Source: Pseudomonas sp. R37(2017)
GTDB lineage: Bacteria; Pseudomonadota; Gammaproteobacteria; Pseudomonadales; Pseudomonadaceae
Assembly: GCF_002113375.1 (NCBI RefSeq)
Contig: NZ_NEHO01000005.1
Location: 124,001-188,000, forward strand
Reading direction: 5' to 3'
Length of the DNA stretch: 64,000 nt
In this document: positions 26,722-37,551 of the stretch, piece by piece
Layout: the number at the start of each line of letters is the position of its first letter
How positions within the stretch are numbered: the first letter of the stretch is position 1
Made by a program: the position numbers and the translations under genes
Notes under the pieces: generated by a model
What the model saw: the letters and a program-made list of their open reading frames with translations, nothing else
What the model was told of the DNA's origin: nothing
The model's database searches: none

Positions 26722-27711
26722 ATGACCGACGAATGGAAGGCGCCCGCCAAGGCGAGCGCAGAGAGCGGTGACGACAAAAGCTGGAAGCTGCTGGAAAAGA
26801 CGCTGCTGGCCAGCGTGCAGGAACAGCGGCGGTCCCGTCGCTGGGGAATATTCTTCAAGCTTCTGGTTTTTGTCTATCTGTTCGGCGCCATTGTCCTGTT
26901 TTCGCCGCTGATGGATATGGAAAAAGCCGCTACCCGCAGCGCCCATTACACGGCGCTGATCGATGTGACGGGCATGATTGCCGACAAGGAACCGGCCAGC
27001 GCGGACAATATCGTTGGCAGTCTGCGCGCGGCTTTCGAGGACGAAAAGGTCAAGGGTGTCATCCTGCGTATCAATAGCCCGGGAGGCAGTCCGGTGCAAT
27101 CGGGTTACGTCTATGACGAGATCCGTCGCCTGCGCGGTCTGCACCCGGATACCAGGCTGTATGCGGTCATTTCCGATCTGGGGGCTTCCGGTGCTTACTA
27201 CATCGCCAGTGCGGCGGATCAGATCTATGCCGACAAGGCGAGTCTGGTCGGCTCCATTGGTGTGACGGCGGCCGGTTATGGGTTTGTCGGCACCATGGAG
27301 AAGCTGGGGGTCGAGCGCCGTACGTACACGTCTGGCGAGCACAAGTCGTTCCTCGATCCGTTCCAGCCGCAGAAGCCTGAGGAAACCGCCTTCTGGCAGG
27401 GTGTGCTGGATACCACGCACAAGCAGTTCATCAATAGCGTCAAGCAGGGGCGGGGTGATCGTCTGAAGGACAAGGAGCATCCGGAGCTGTTTTCCGGCCT
27501 GGTCTGGTCCGGCGAGCAGGCGCTGTCGCTGGGGTTGATCGATGGGTTGGGCAGTGCCAGTTATGTGGCTCGTGATGTGATTGGTGAGAAAGAGCTCGTG
27601 GACTTTACTGTTCAGGAGTCGCCATTCGACCGCTTCTCGAAAAAGCTCGGTGCCAGCGTGGCCGAGCATTTGGCGATGTGGATGGGTTTTAACGGTCCGT
27701 CACTGCGCTGA
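26722..27711 (+). CDS. sppA: Signal peptide peptidase SppA, short form (S49)
   Basis: 329 residues. A cytoplasmic N-terminus of about 45 residues, one membrane helix (WGIFFKLLVFVYLFGAIVLF), then a periplasmic serine protease domain: NSPGGSPVQSGYVYDEI, nucleophile Ser in SDLGASGAYYIASAADQIYA and the general-base Lys in GEHKSFLDPF. It degrades cleaved signal peptides. It is the single-domain form, about half the length of E. coli SppA. ATG 26722 has GGTGG upstream; GTG 26713 is also open. A terminator follows. Confidence 0.94.
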   Translation: MTDEWKAPAKASAESGDDKSWKLLEKTLLASVQEQRRSRRWGIFFKLLVFVYLFGAIVLFSPLMDMEKAATRSAHYTALIDVTGMIADKEPASADNIVGSLRAAFEDEKVKGVILRINSPGGSPVQSGYVYDEIRRLRGLHPDTRLYAVISDLGASGAYYIASAADQIYADKASLVGSIGVTAAGYGFVGTMEKLGVERRTYTSGEHKSFLDPFQPQKPEETAFWQGVLDTTHKQFINSVKQGRGDRLKDKEHPELFSGLVWSGEQALSLGLIDGLGSASYVARDVIGEKELVDFTVQESPFDRFSKKLGASVAEHLAMWMGFNGPSLR

Positions 27712-27730
27712 TTCTGAAGTGATACTGGAA

Positions 27731-27757
27731 AACCGGCCCGAGTGGCCGGTTTTTTGG
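27731..27757 (+). terminator. Rho-independent terminator after sppA
   Basis: Arms AACCGGCC (27731-27738) and GGCCGGTT (27744-27751) followed by T6, 20 bp after the sppA stop and just before the convergent maf gene end. Confidence 0.9.
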
Positions 27758-27766
27758 TATTGCGGT

Positions 27767-28345
27767 TCAGGGTATTTGCACGCCTTCGGCCAGCAACATG
27801 TCGATCAGGCGAATCAGTGGCAAGCCGATCAGGCTGGTGGCGTCAGGCCCCTCGGTGCTGCGAAACAGGCTGACCCCCAGGCCTTCGGCCTTGAAGCTGC
27901 CTGCGCAGTCGTAGGGTTGCTCTGCATGCAGGTAGCGTTCGATGCGAGGGGCATCGAGTGGGCGCATGTGGACGGTGAACGGCACGCAGTCGACCTGGCA
28001 GTGCCCGCTCCGGGTGTTGAGCAAGGCCAGGCCGGTGAGGAATGTCACGCTGGCGCCACTGGCGGCCAGCAGTTGTTCACGGGCTTTTTCGAAGGTGTGG
28101 GGTTTGCCGATAATCCGCTCTCCCAGCACGGCGACCTGATCGGAACCGATTATCAGATGAGCGGTATGGTTGTCGGCCAGGGCGCGGGCTTTCTCTTCGG
28201 CGAGGCGCTTGACCAGTTCGATGGCGGACTCGTCCGGACGATGGCTTTCGTCGATATCCGGCGAGCTGCACGTAAAAGGCAACTGCAGGCGGGCGAGCAA
28301 TTCCCGGCGATAGGCCGAGCCGGAAGCGAGTAATAAAGGCAGCAT
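27767..28345 (-). CDS. Maf-like nucleotide pyrophosphatase (YceF type)
   Basis: 192 residues. The Maf signature LLLASGSAYRRELLARL is at the very N-terminus, then SPDIDESHRPDESAIELVKR and the catalytic IIGSDQVAVLG. Maf/YceF enzymes hydrolyse non-canonical NTPs (YceF favours m7GTP). The start at 28345 is chosen from GGAG nine bases upstream and from family length; the frame remains open upstream to 28705 across the yceD promoter and is not real there. It is divergent from yceD. Confidence 0.93.
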   Translation of the reverse strand: MLPLLLASGSAYRRELLARLQLPFTCSSPDIDESHRPDESAIELVKRLAEEKARALADNHTAHLIIGSDQVAVLGERIIGKPHTFEKAREQLLAASGASVTFLTGLALLNTRSGHCQVDCVPFTVHMRPLDAPRIERYLHAEQPYDCAGSFKAEGLGVSLFRSTEGPDATSLIGLPLIRLIDMLLAEGVQIP

Positions 28346-28413
28346 GCGCGTCTCCATAAGGCAGGTGCGAATTCTAGCGAGGCTTCCAAGTGACGCACAG
28401 GGCTGAATTTCCT

Positions 28414-28441
28414 TTGACATGGGCGGGTGCATCCCTATAAT
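28414..28441 (+). promoter_or_regulatory. Consensus sigma-70 promoter of the yceD-rpmF-plsX operon
   Basis: TTGACA (28414-28419), a 16-base spacer and TATAAT (28436-28441), both hexamers perfect. The transcription start predicted 6-8 bases after the -10 falls at 28447-28449, only two to four bases before the yceD ATG (28451). Confidence 0.75.
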
Positions 28442-28450
28442 GCTGCGCCT

Positions 28451-28978
28451 ATGTTGAATGACCCGATTCCACCTCACGTTGACCCGCGCAAATTGGCTGA
28501 TCGTGGCACCACCCTTCAAGGTGAAATGCTGCTGGCCGATTTGGAGAGACTCTGCGACCCGCTTTCCGACAATGTCGGTACGGTGCAGGCTAAATTCGTT
28601 TTTGAACGAGATGAACGTAAATCTGTGGTTATCCACAGCTTTATCGACACTGAAGTCAAAATGGTTTGCCAGCGTTGTCTTGAGCTGGTCACCCTGCCGA
28701 TCCATAGCGAATGCAGTTACGCTGTGGTGAAGGAGGGTGCGAATACCCAGTCGTTGCCGAAAGGTTATGACGTGCTGGAACTGGGCGAAGATCCTTTGGA
28801 TCTGCAGTCACTGATCGAGGAGGAGCTTCTGCTCGCCTTGCCCATTGTGCCTGCTCATCATCCGGAAGAATGCCAGCAGCCGGCGGGAGCAGATGAGCCC
28901 GAGCCGAGCGAGGACGAGGTAACGCGGTCCAACCCGTTCAGTGTATTGGCGCAGTTAAAGCGTGACCCAAACGTTTAG
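28451..28978 (+). CDS. yceD: YceD/DUF177 family 23S rRNA accumulation protein
   Basis: 175 residues: MLNDPIPPHVDPRKLADRGT, then the DUF177 core with a CxxC-like VCQRCLELVTLPI, and an acidic end (ADEPEPSEDEVTRSNPFSVLAQLKRD). It is linked in E. coli to 23S rRNA accumulation. It directly precedes rpmF, the widely conserved pair. There is no recognisable Shine-Dalgarno: the ATG lies about ten bases after a perfect -10 box, so the mRNA is probably leaderless or nearly so. Confidence 0.93.
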   Translation: MLNDPIPPHVDPRKLADRGTTLQGEMLLADLERLCDPLSDNVGTVQAKFVFERDERKSVVIHSFIDTEVKMVCQRCLELVTLPIHSECSYAVVKEGANTQSLPKGYDVLELGEDPLDLQSLIEEELLLALPIVPAHHPEECQQPAGADEPEPSEDEVTRSNPFSVLAQLKRDPNV

Positions 28979-28991
28979 GAGTTAATCAATT

Positions 28992-29174
28992 ATGGCTGTT
29001 CAGCAGAACAAAAAATCCCGCTCTGCCCGTGACATGCGCCGTTCGCACGACGCTCTCGAGGCTAGCACCCTGTCTGTAGAAAAAACCACTGGTGAAGTTC
29101 ACCTGCGTCACCACGTATCGCCAGAAGGCGTATACCGTGGTCGTAAAGTGATCGACAAGGGCGCTGACGAGTAA
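28992..29174 (+). CDS. rpmF: 50S ribosomal protein L32
   Basis: 60 residues: [20 protein letters not shown] at the start, then [18 protein letters not shown], a full L32. A good GGAG site precedes the ATG. It lies between yceD and plsX, the standard order that links ribosome and membrane-lipid synthesis. Confidence 0.98.
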
Positions 29175-29178
29175 TCAC

Positions 29179-30189
29179 TTGTCCGCTCAAGTCATCGCGA
29201 TTGACGCAATGGGCGGGGACTTCGGTCCCCGCAGCATTGTCCAGGCCAGCCTCGCTTGCCTGTCTGCTACGCCCTCGCTGTACCTGACCCTCGTTGGTCA
29301 ACCCTCCCTACTTGAAGAATTGATCGCTGGCCATTCGGCTGTGGATCGCGCGCGCCTGTCGATTGCTCCGGCGAGCGAAGTCATCGCCATGGACGAAAAG
29401 CCCGCCCAGGCCTTGCGTGGCAAGCCTGACTCGTCGATGCGCGTGGCGCTTGAGTTGTTGCGTGACGGCAAGGTCCAGGCCTGTGTCAGTGCCGGCAATA
29501 CCGGCGCGCTGATGGCGTTGTCGCGGTTCGTGCTCAAGACTCTGCCGGGCATTGATCGTCCGGCCATGGTGGCGGCGATTCCGACACAAAAGGGTTACTG
29601 CCAATTGCTCGACCTGGGGGCCAATGTCGATTGCAGTGCCGAGCACCTGCTGCAGTTTGCGGTCATGGGGTCGGTTGCCGCAGAAACCCTCGGCATAGTG
29701 CGCCCGCGGGTAGCGTTGCTGAATATCGGCACCGAAGACATAAAGGGCAATCAACAGGTCAAGCTGGCTGCCACCTTGCTGCAGGGCGCTCGTGGTATCA
29801 ACTACATCGGTTTTGTCGAGGGTGACGGTTTGTACCGTGGTGAAGCCGATGTGGTGGTCTGTGACGGCTTTGTCGGCAACATCCTGCTCAAGTCGAGCGA
29901 GGGGCTGGCGACCATGATTGCCGGGCGCATCGAAACGTTGTTCAAGCAAAGCCTGTCGTCACGCATGGTGGGGGCATTGGCCTTGCCGTTGATGAAGCGT
30001 TTGAAGGCGGATCTGGCGCCTGCGCGGCATAACGGTGCCAGCTTCCTCGGTTTGCAGGGAATTGTCGTGAAAAGTCACGGTTCTGCTGGGGTCCAGGGCT
30101 TTCAGAGTGCAATTTCCCGTGCCTTGATCGAGATCCAGGAAAACCTGCCCGAACGCATACACGGCCGTCTGGAGGATTTGTTGCTTTAG
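29179..30189 (+). CDS. plsX: Phosphate acyltransferase PlsX
   Basis: 336 residues. It begins [20 protein letters not shown] from a TTG codon at 29179, five bases after the rpmF stop; no ATG or GTG fits. Other landmarks are [25 protein letters not shown] and [14 protein letters not shown]. It converts acyl-ACP to acyl-phosphate for glycerolipid synthesis. The TTG start and lack of a strong Shine-Dalgarno suggest it depends on translation of rpmF. Confidence 0.96.
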   Translation: MSAQVIAIDAMGGDFGPRSIVQASLACLSATPSLYLTLVGQPSLLEELIAGHSAVDRARLSIAPASEVIAMDEKPAQALRGKPDSSMRVALELLRDGKVQACVSAGNTGALMALSRFVLKTLPGIDRPAMVAAIPTQKGYCQLLDLGANVDCSAEHLLQFAVMGSVAAETLGIVRPRVALLNIGTEDIKGNQQVKLAATLLQGARGINYIGFVEGDGLYRGEADVVVCDGFVGNILLKSSEGLATMIAGRIETLFKQSLSSRMVGALALPLMKRLKADLAPARHNGASFLGLQGIVVKSHGSAGVQGFQSAISRALIEIQENLPERIHGRLEDLLL

Positions 30190-30314
30190 GTGTTTTCGTC
30201 GGACAATGCTTAAATGTGACCGCTTGGTTCGATGGGCCATCCAACTGTCAGTTTCTTGCGTCCTCCAGATAGGGCGCCAATTCTCCGACGACAAGATCAT
30301 TAGGGGCTTGTTAC

Positions 30315-31253
30315 ATGTCTGCTTCCCTCGCATTCGTCTTTCCAGGACAGGGTTCGCAGTCCCTCGGCATGTTGGCCGAGCTGGGCGCGCAACATCCGGT
30401 TGTCCTTGAAACATTCAAAGAAGCTTCCGATGCACTGGGTTACGACCTGTGGGCACTGACCCAGCAAGGGCCGGAAGAGCAACTCAATCAAACCGATAAA
30501 ACCCAGCCGGCCATTCTGACCGCCTCGATCGCCCTGTGGCGCCTGTGGTTGGCGCAAGGCGGCGAGCGCCCGGCTTATGTTGCCGGTCACAGCCTGGGTG
30601 AATACAGCGCGCTGGTCGCGGCAGGCAGTCTGAGCCTGGGCGACGCGGTGAAGCTGGTCGAAACCCGCGGCAAGTTGATGCAAGAGGCCGTACCGGCCGG
30701 GCAGGGCGCCATGGCCGCGATCCTGGGCCTGGACGACGCCGACGTGGTGGCTGCCTGTGCCGAAGCGGCGCAAGGCGAAGTGGTCAGCGCCGTCAACTTC
30801 AACTCGCCGGGCCAGGTGGTTATCGCCGGTGCCAAGGCTGCGGTAGAACGCGCCATCGAAGGCTGCAAGGCGCGTGGCGCCAAGCGCGCCATGCCGCTGC
30901 CGGTCAGCGTGCCATCCCATTGCGAGCTGATGCGTCCTGCTGCCGAGCGTTTCGCCGAGTCGGTCGCCGCGATCGACTGGCAGGCACCGCAGATTCCAGT
31001 AGTACAGAACGTCAGCGCCCAAGTGCCGGCTGATCTGGAAACCCTCAAGCGCGATCTGCTCGAGCAGCTGTACAAGCCAGTACGCTGGGTCGAATCCGTA
31101 CAGACATTGGCCGCCAAGGGCGCGACCAACCTGGTCGAGTGTGGCCCGGGCAAAGTGCTGGCCGGTCTGAACAAACGCTGCGCCGAAGGCGTATCGACTT
31201 CCAACCTCAATACCCCAGACGCTTTCGCTGCCGCCCGCGCAGCGTCGGCCTGA
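30315..31253 (+). CDS. fabD: Malonyl-CoA:ACP transacylase
   Basis: 312 residues. N-terminal FVFPGQGSQSLGML, nucleophile Ser93 in GHSLGEYSAL, and VSVPSHCELMRPAAERF with the catalytic His. It loads malonyl groups on ACP for fatty acid elongation. There is a 125-bp gap after plsX that may hold a secondary promoter. It is followed 16 bp later by fabG. Confidence 0.98.
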   Translation: MSASLAFVFPGQGSQSLGMLAELGAQHPVVLETFKEASDALGYDLWALTQQGPEEQLNQTDKTQPAILTASIALWRLWLAQGGERPAYVAGHSLGEYSALVAAGSLSLGDAVKLVETRGKLMQEAVPAGQGAMAAILGLDDADVVAACAEAAQGEVVSAVNFNSPGQVVIAGAKAAVERAIEGCKARGAKRAMPLPVSVPSHCELMRPAAERFAESVAAIDWQAPQIPVVQNVSAQVPADLETLKRDLLEQLYKPVRWVESVQTLAAKGATNLVECGPGKVLAGLNKRCAEGVSTSNLNTPDAFAAARAASA

Positions 31254-31269
31254 ATCAGGAGAAGCTTGC

Positions 31270-32010
31270 ATGAGTCTGCAAGGTAAAGTTGCACTGGTCA
31301 CCGGTGCGAGCCGTGGCATCGGCCAAGCCATCGCCCTGGAGCTGGGTCGTCAGGGCGCCATCGTTGTTGGTACGGCGACCTCCGCCTCGGGTGCCGAGCG
31401 CATTGCCGCCACCCTGAAGGAAAACGGTATCCAGGGCACTGGCCTGGAACTCAATGTCACCAGCGACGAGTCCGTGACGGCAGTCCTGGCGAGCATTCAG
31501 GAGCAGTTCGGTGCGCCGGCGATTCTGGTCAATAACGCCGGTATCACCCGCGATAACCTGATGATGCGCATGAAAGACGACGAGTGGTATGACGTTGTCG
31601 ATACCAACCTGAACAGTCTATATCGCCTGTCGAAGGGTGTTCTGCGTGGCATGACCAAGGCCCGTTGGGGGCGAATTATCAGTATTGGCTCGGTTGTGGG
31701 TGCCATGGGCAACGCAGGCCAAGTAAACTATGCCGCCGCCAAGGCCGGTCTGGAAGGTTTCAGTCGAGCGCTGGCGCGTGAAGTCGGTTCGCGTTCGATT
31801 ACGGTAAACTCGGTGACCCCAGGGTTCATCGACACCGATATGACCCGTGAACTGCCCGAGGCACAGCGTGAAGCCTTGCAGACGCAGATTCCGCTGGGTC
31901 GTCTGGGGCAAGCTCAAGAGATCGCGTCCGTGGTCGCTTTTCTTGCGTCGGACGGAGCGGCTTACGTTACCGGAGCTACAATCCCGGTGAACGGCGGGAT
32001 GTACATGTAA
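31270..32010 (+). CDS. fabG: 3-oxoacyl-[ACP] reductase
   Basis: 246 residues, SDR family. Cofactor loop TGASRGIGQAIALELG, NNAGITRDNLMMRM, catalytic Ser in ISIGSVVGAMGNAGQVNYAA with the Y-x-x-x-K of NYAAAKAG, and the C-terminal AAYVTGATIPVNGGMYM. NADPH-dependent reduction of beta-ketoacyl-ACP. AGGAG lies eight bases before the ATG. About 200 bp separate it from acpP. Confidence 0.98.
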   Translation: MSLQGKVALVTGASRGIGQAIALELGRQGAIVVGTATSASGAERIAATLKENGIQGTGLELNVTSDESVTAVLASIQEQFGAPAILVNNAGITRDNLMMRMKDDEWYDVVDTNLNSLYRLSKGVLRGMTKARWGRIISIGSVVGAMGNAGQVNYAAAKAGLEGFSRALAREVGSRSITVNSVTPGFIDTDMTRELPEAQREALQTQIPLGRLGQAQEIASVVAFLASDGAAYVTGATIPVNGGMYM

Positions 32011-32206
32011 TTCAAATGTGACGGATTGCTTCAAAAAAATGTCATACGAGCTGTCTAAAATCCGTTATAAAGCTGCAATCTATTTATAGGCAGAGGGTCG
32101 TCGGGTTCGAGGAGTGAAGCTTTCAGTTGAAAAGCTGAAAAGCCTTTCTATACACTTACCCACTGGCCAGCTGCCTGAATTTGTCCATTAGGAGTGAAAA
32201 CAAGGT

Positions 32207-32443
32207 ATGAGCACCATCGAAGAGCGCGTCAAGAAAATCGTTGCCGAGCAACTGGGCGTTAAAGAAGAAGAAGTGACCAACACCGCTTCCTTCGTTGAAG
32301 ACCTGGGTGCCGACTCCCTTGACACCGTTGAGCTGGTGATGGCTCTGGAAGAGGAATTCGAGACCGAAATCCCTGACGAAGAAGCTGAGAAGATCACTAC
32401 TGTACAAGCTGCAATCGACTACGTTATCAGCCACCAGGGCTAA
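32207..32443 (+). CDS. acpP: Acyl carrier protein
   Basis: 78 residues, highly acidic. The phosphopantetheine Ser37 is in [19 protein letters not shown]. Central carrier for fatty acid synthesis. The translation signal TTAGGAGTGAAAACAAGGT just before the ATG is complementary to the candidate sRNA at 38347-38465. An AT-rich 196-bp leader region precedes it, presumably with its own promoter, and a terminator follows. Confidence 0.99.
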   Translation: MSTIEERVKKIVAEQLGVKEEEVTNTASFVEDLGADSLDTVELVMALEEEFETEIPDEEAEKITTVQAAIDYVISHQG

Positions 32444-32477
32444 TAGTTTGTAATCGTTGCTCGCTGTCATGGAAAAA

Positions 32478-32508
32478 CCGCACTGCCATCGTGGCGTGCG
32501 GTTTTTTC
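32478..32508 (+). terminator. Terminator between acpP and fabF
   Basis: CCGCAC...GTGCGG stem extended by GCCA/TGGC with one bulged T, then T6. It explains separate high-level expression of acpP relative to fabF. Confidence 0.85.
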
Positions 32509-32552
32509 TTTAGGCCTGATGCAAAGTCGTCATTTGAAAAAAGGAGAGTGCT

Positions 32553-33797
32553 GTGTCGCGTAGACGCGTCGTAGTCACCGGTATGGGTATGTTGTCGCCA
32601 CTGGGCACGGATGTGCCGAGCAGCTGGCAGGGCATTCTGGCTGGCCGCAGTGGCATTGGTCTGATCGAACACACCGACCTTTCTGCCTATTCCACCCGTT
32701 TTGGCGGCTCGGTAAAGGACTTCAATGTCGAGGAATACCTGTCGGTCAAGGAAGCCCGCAAGCTCGACCTGTTCATTCAATATGGTCTGGCCGCAGGTTT
32801 TCAGGCGGTACGCAATTCCGGTCTGGAAGTCACCGACGCCAACCGTGAGCGTATCGGCGTGGCCATGGGCTCGGGTATTGGCGGTCTGACCAATATCGAA
32901 GACACCGCCCGCACGCTGCATGAGACCGGTCCACGACGGATCTCTCCGTTCTTCGTGCCAGGCTCGATCATCAATATGATTTCCGGATTCCTGTCCATCC
33001 ACCTCGGTGCACAGGGGCCTAACTACGCCATTGCCACGGCCTGTACCACCGGTACTCACTGCATTGGCATGGCGGCCCGCAACATCATGTACGACGAAGC
33101 CGACGTGATGATCGCCGGTGGCGCCGAGATGGCTGCGTGCGGCCTGGGCATGGGCGGCTTCGGTGCCTCCCGCGCGCTGTCGACCCGCAACGACGAACCA
33201 ACCCGCGCCAGCCGTCCATGGGACAAGGGTCGTGATGGCTTCGTATTGTCCAACGGTGCCGGTGCGCTGGTTCTCGAAGAACTGGAGCACGCCAAGGCTC
33301 GTGGAGCGACCATCTATGCCGAGCTGATCGGCTTCGGCACCAGCGGTGACGCTTACCACATGACGTCGCCGCCAGCCGATGGTGCCGGCGCTGCCCGCTG
33401 CATCACCAATGCGCTACGCGACGCCAGGATCAATGGCAATCAAGTGCAGTACATCAATGCCCACGGCACTTCGACTCCCGCCGGCGATCTCGCTGAAGTC
33501 AATGCGATCAAGTCGGTGTTCGGCGATCACGCCTACAAGCTGGCCGTCAGTTCCACCAAGTCCATGACCGGTCACCTGTTGGGTGCAGCGGGCGCGGTGG
33601 AGGCGATCTTCAGCGTGCTGGCCATCAACAGCCAGGTGGCGCCGCCGACCATCAACCTCGACGAGCCGGACGAAGGCTGCGATCTCGATTTCGTGCCGCA
33701 CACCGCGCGCAACATGGATATCGATGTAGTCGTTTCCAATTCCTTCGGTTTTGGCGGCACCAACGGCTCGCTGGTGTTCCGCCGGTTCGCAGGCTGA
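32553..33797 (+). CDS. fabF: Beta-ketoacyl-[ACP] synthase II
   Basis: 414 residues. Catalytic Cys about residue 164 in [15 protein letters not shown], His residues in [14 protein letters not shown] and [16 protein letters not shown], and [14 protein letters not shown] at the end. It condenses malonyl-ACP with acyl-ACP during elongation. GTG start with GGAGAG upstream (fabF begins [13 protein letters not shown]). Its stop overlaps pabC by one base. Confidence 0.98.
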   Translation: MSRRRVVVTGMGMLSPLGTDVPSSWQGILAGRSGIGLIEHTDLSAYSTRFGGSVKDFNVEEYLSVKEARKLDLFIQYGLAAGFQAVRNSGLEVTDANRERIGVAMGSGIGGLTNIEDTARTLHETGPRRISPFFVPGSIINMISGFLSIHLGAQGPNYAIATACTTGTHCIGMAARNIMYDEADVMIAGGAEMAACGLGMGGFGASRALSTRNDEPTRASRPWDKGRDGFVLSNGAGALVLEELEHAKARGATIYAELIGFGTSGDAYHMTSPPADGAGAARCITNALRDARINGNQVQYINAHGTSTPAGDLAEVNAIKSVFGDHAYKLAVSSTKSMTGHLLGAAGAVEAIFSVLAINSQVAPPTINLDEPDEGCDLDFVPHTARNMDIDVVVSNSFGFGGTNGSLVFRRFAG

Positions 33798-34612
33798 TGG
33801 ACAGCTGGGTCGACGGTCAACCGGCTGACGCTTTGTCGCTGAAGGATCGCGGCCTGGCTTATGGCGATGGTCTGTTCGAGACCATCGCCGTACGCAACGG
33901 GCAGCCGGTATTGCTGGATCGGCATCTGTCGCGCCTGGCGGATGGCTGTTCGCGTCTGGCGCTAGCCGCTGATCAGGAATTGATCCGCAGTGAACTGCTG
34001 GCCTATGCCGCGGCACTGGGTGAGGGCGTGCTCAAGCTCATTCTCACTCGCGGCGACGGTCTGCGCGGTTATGCTCCAGATCCTTCGGCCCAGGCCCGAC
34101 GCATTCTGCAAGGCAATCCACCCGCGGCTTACCCTGCCGTGCATGGCGAGCAGGGCGTTCGTTTGTTTCCCTGCACCACGCGATTGTCCAGGCAGCCATT
34201 GCTTGCCGGCCTCAAGCACCTGAATCGTCTTGAACAAGTCCTCGCCCGTGCCGAATGGCAGGACACCGAGCATGCCGAAGGGTTGATGCTCGATCAGGCC
34301 GGGCGCGTGATCGAAGGCGTGTTCAGCAATTTGTTCCTGGTGCGTGAGGGTGTACTCATCACCGCCGATCTCAAGCGCTGCGGCGTGGCAGGCGTCATGC
34401 GCGCCGAAATATTGTTTCAGGCCGAGTCACTGGGAATTCCCGTGCAAATCGCCGATATCCCCCTCGAACAGCTGCAATGGGCTGACGAAGTCTTTGTCTG
34501 CAACAGCGTGTATGGTATCTGGCCGGTGCGCGCCTATGCTGCTCTTCACTGGCCGGTTGGGCCGCTCACCCGTAAACTCCAAACCATTGCCCGTGTGCTA
34601 CTGGATGCTTGA
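33797..34612 (+). CDS. pabC: Aminodeoxychorismate lyase
   Basis: 271 residues, PLP fold-type IV. LAYGDGLFETIAVRNGQPVL, catalytic Lys in LAGLKHLNRLEQVLARAEW, and EGVFSNLFLVREG with the cofactor-binding Asn/Ser. It releases pyruvate from aminodeoxychorismate to give p-aminobenzoate for folate. Start overlaps the fabF stop; next gene three bases on, so it is cotranscribed with fabF and mltG. Confidence 0.95.
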   Translation: MDSWVDGQPADALSLKDRGLAYGDGLFETIAVRNGQPVLLDRHLSRLADGCSRLALAADQELIRSELLAYAAALGEGVLKLILTRGDGLRGYAPDPSAQARRILQGNPPAAYPAVHGEQGVRLFPCTTRLSRQPLLAGLKHLNRLEQVLARAEWQDTEHAEGLMLDQAGRVIEGVFSNLFLVREGVLITADLKRCGVAGVMRAEILFQAESLGIPVQIADIPLEQLQWADEVFVCNSVYGIWPVRAYAALHWPVGPLTRKLQTIARVLLDA

Positions 34613-34615
34613 AAC

Positions 34616-35848
34616 GTGAGACGTAAACTCTTGCTGCTGCTGGAAACCGGAGTGGTTCTGGCGGGGCTGCTGTTGGGTGCTTCAGCCTGGAAAATTCATT
34701 CGGCGCTGGTACAGCCGTTGAACATCGCCCAGGAACAACTGCTGGATGTGCCCAAGGGCACCACGCCGACCCGCACCTTCTATCGACTCGAAGCCAATGG
34801 CGTCATCAAGGACGCATTCTGGCTGCGGGTGTATTGGCGCTTCAATCTCGCCAAACAACCCCTGCACAGCGGCGAATATCGCCTGCAACCGGGCATGACG
34901 GTCGAAGGCCTGATCGATCTGTGGAAACGCGGGGAAATGGTCCAGTACAGCCTGACCCTGGTCGAAGGCTGGAACTTCCGTCAGGTCCGCGCAGCGCTGG
35001 CCAGGGAAGAAAAGCTTGACCAAAGCCTCGACGGATTGAGCGACAGCCAGGTCATGGACAAGCTCGGCCACGCCGGGGTTTTTCCGGAAGGGCGCTTCTT
35101 CCCTGACACCTATCGTTACGTGCGCGGCATGTCCGATATCGAGCTGTTGAAAACCGCTTACGACCGCCTCGACGAAGTCCTCGCCAAGGAGTGGGAACAG
35201 CGTTCTTCCGACGTACCGTACACCGGGCCTTACCAGGCGCTGATCATGGCTTCGCTGGTGGAAAAGGAAACCGGCGTACCGCAGGAGCGCGGGCAGATTG
35301 CCGGTGTGTTCGTACGACGCATGGCGATGGGCATGCTGCTGCAGACCGACCCGACGGTGATCTACGGCCTTGGCGACCGCTACAGCGGCAAGCTGACCCG
35401 GGCTCACCTCAAGGAATCGACGCCCTATAACACCTATATGAATGCGGGCCTGCCGCCGACGCCGATTTCCATGGTCGGTCGCGAAGCCATTCATGCGGCA
35501 CTCAATCCGGTGGAGGGCAGCAGCCTTTATTTCGTGGCGCGGGGCGATGGCACTCACGTGTTCTCCGACGACCTGGATGCCCACAACAATGCCGTGAAGG
35601 AGTTCCAGCTCAAGCGTCGCGCCGATTACCGCTCCAGCCCGGCACCCGCTGCCATGCCGGAGACATCGTCGACCCCGACTGAACAAAACGGTACGCAGGA
35701 GGCCAAGGCTGCGCAGGAGCTGGCACCCATCCCGGCCGCTTCACCGAACACGGCTCCCGAGGCGTTGCCACAGGTGCCGACGCAAGATCCTGCGCCAGCC
35801 GGTGAAACGCCGGAACCCGATGCCAACGCCGCGAAAAGCTCGCAATGA
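34616..35848 (+). CDS. mltG: Endolytic murein transglycosylase MltG
   Basis: 410 residues. One N-terminal membrane helix (LLLLLETGVVLAGLLLGASA), LysM-like region, then the YceG catalytic domain: GVFPEGRFFPDTYRY and the catalytic Glu in ASLVEKETGVPQERG. It cuts nascent glycan strands at the inner membrane. The last 70 residues form a Pro/Ala/Thr/Glu-rich tail (from about residue 340) that is not part of the enzyme fold and makes it longer than E. coli MltG (340). GTG start. Confidence 0.95.
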   Translation: MRRKLLLLLETGVVLAGLLLGASAWKIHSALVQPLNIAQEQLLDVPKGTTPTRTFYRLEANGVIKDAFWLRVYWRFNLAKQPLHSGEYRLQPGMTVEGLIDLWKRGEMVQYSLTLVEGWNFRQVRAALAREEKLDQSLDGLSDSQVMDKLGHAGVFPEGRFFPDTYRYVRGMSDIELLKTAYDRLDEVLAKEWEQRSSDVPYTGPYQALIMASLVEKETGVPQERGQIAGVFVRRMAMGMLLQTDPTVIYGLGDRYSGKLTRAHLKESTPYNTYMNAGLPPTPISMVGREAIHAALNPVEGSSLYFVARGDGTHVFSDDLDAHNNAVKEFQLKRRADYRSSPAPAAMPETSSTPTEQNGTQEAKAAQELAPIPAASPNTAPEALPQVPTQDPAPAGETPEPDANAAKSSQ

Positions 35849-35858
35849 CTCTGATTAA

Positions 35859-37479
<1,621 letters not shown>

Positions 37480-37551
37480 CGGTCTGCACCTAGACTCTGA
37501 GTATCGGAACACCCGACCGTCCCACCCATTCGATGTAAGTTGCAGCCCTTT

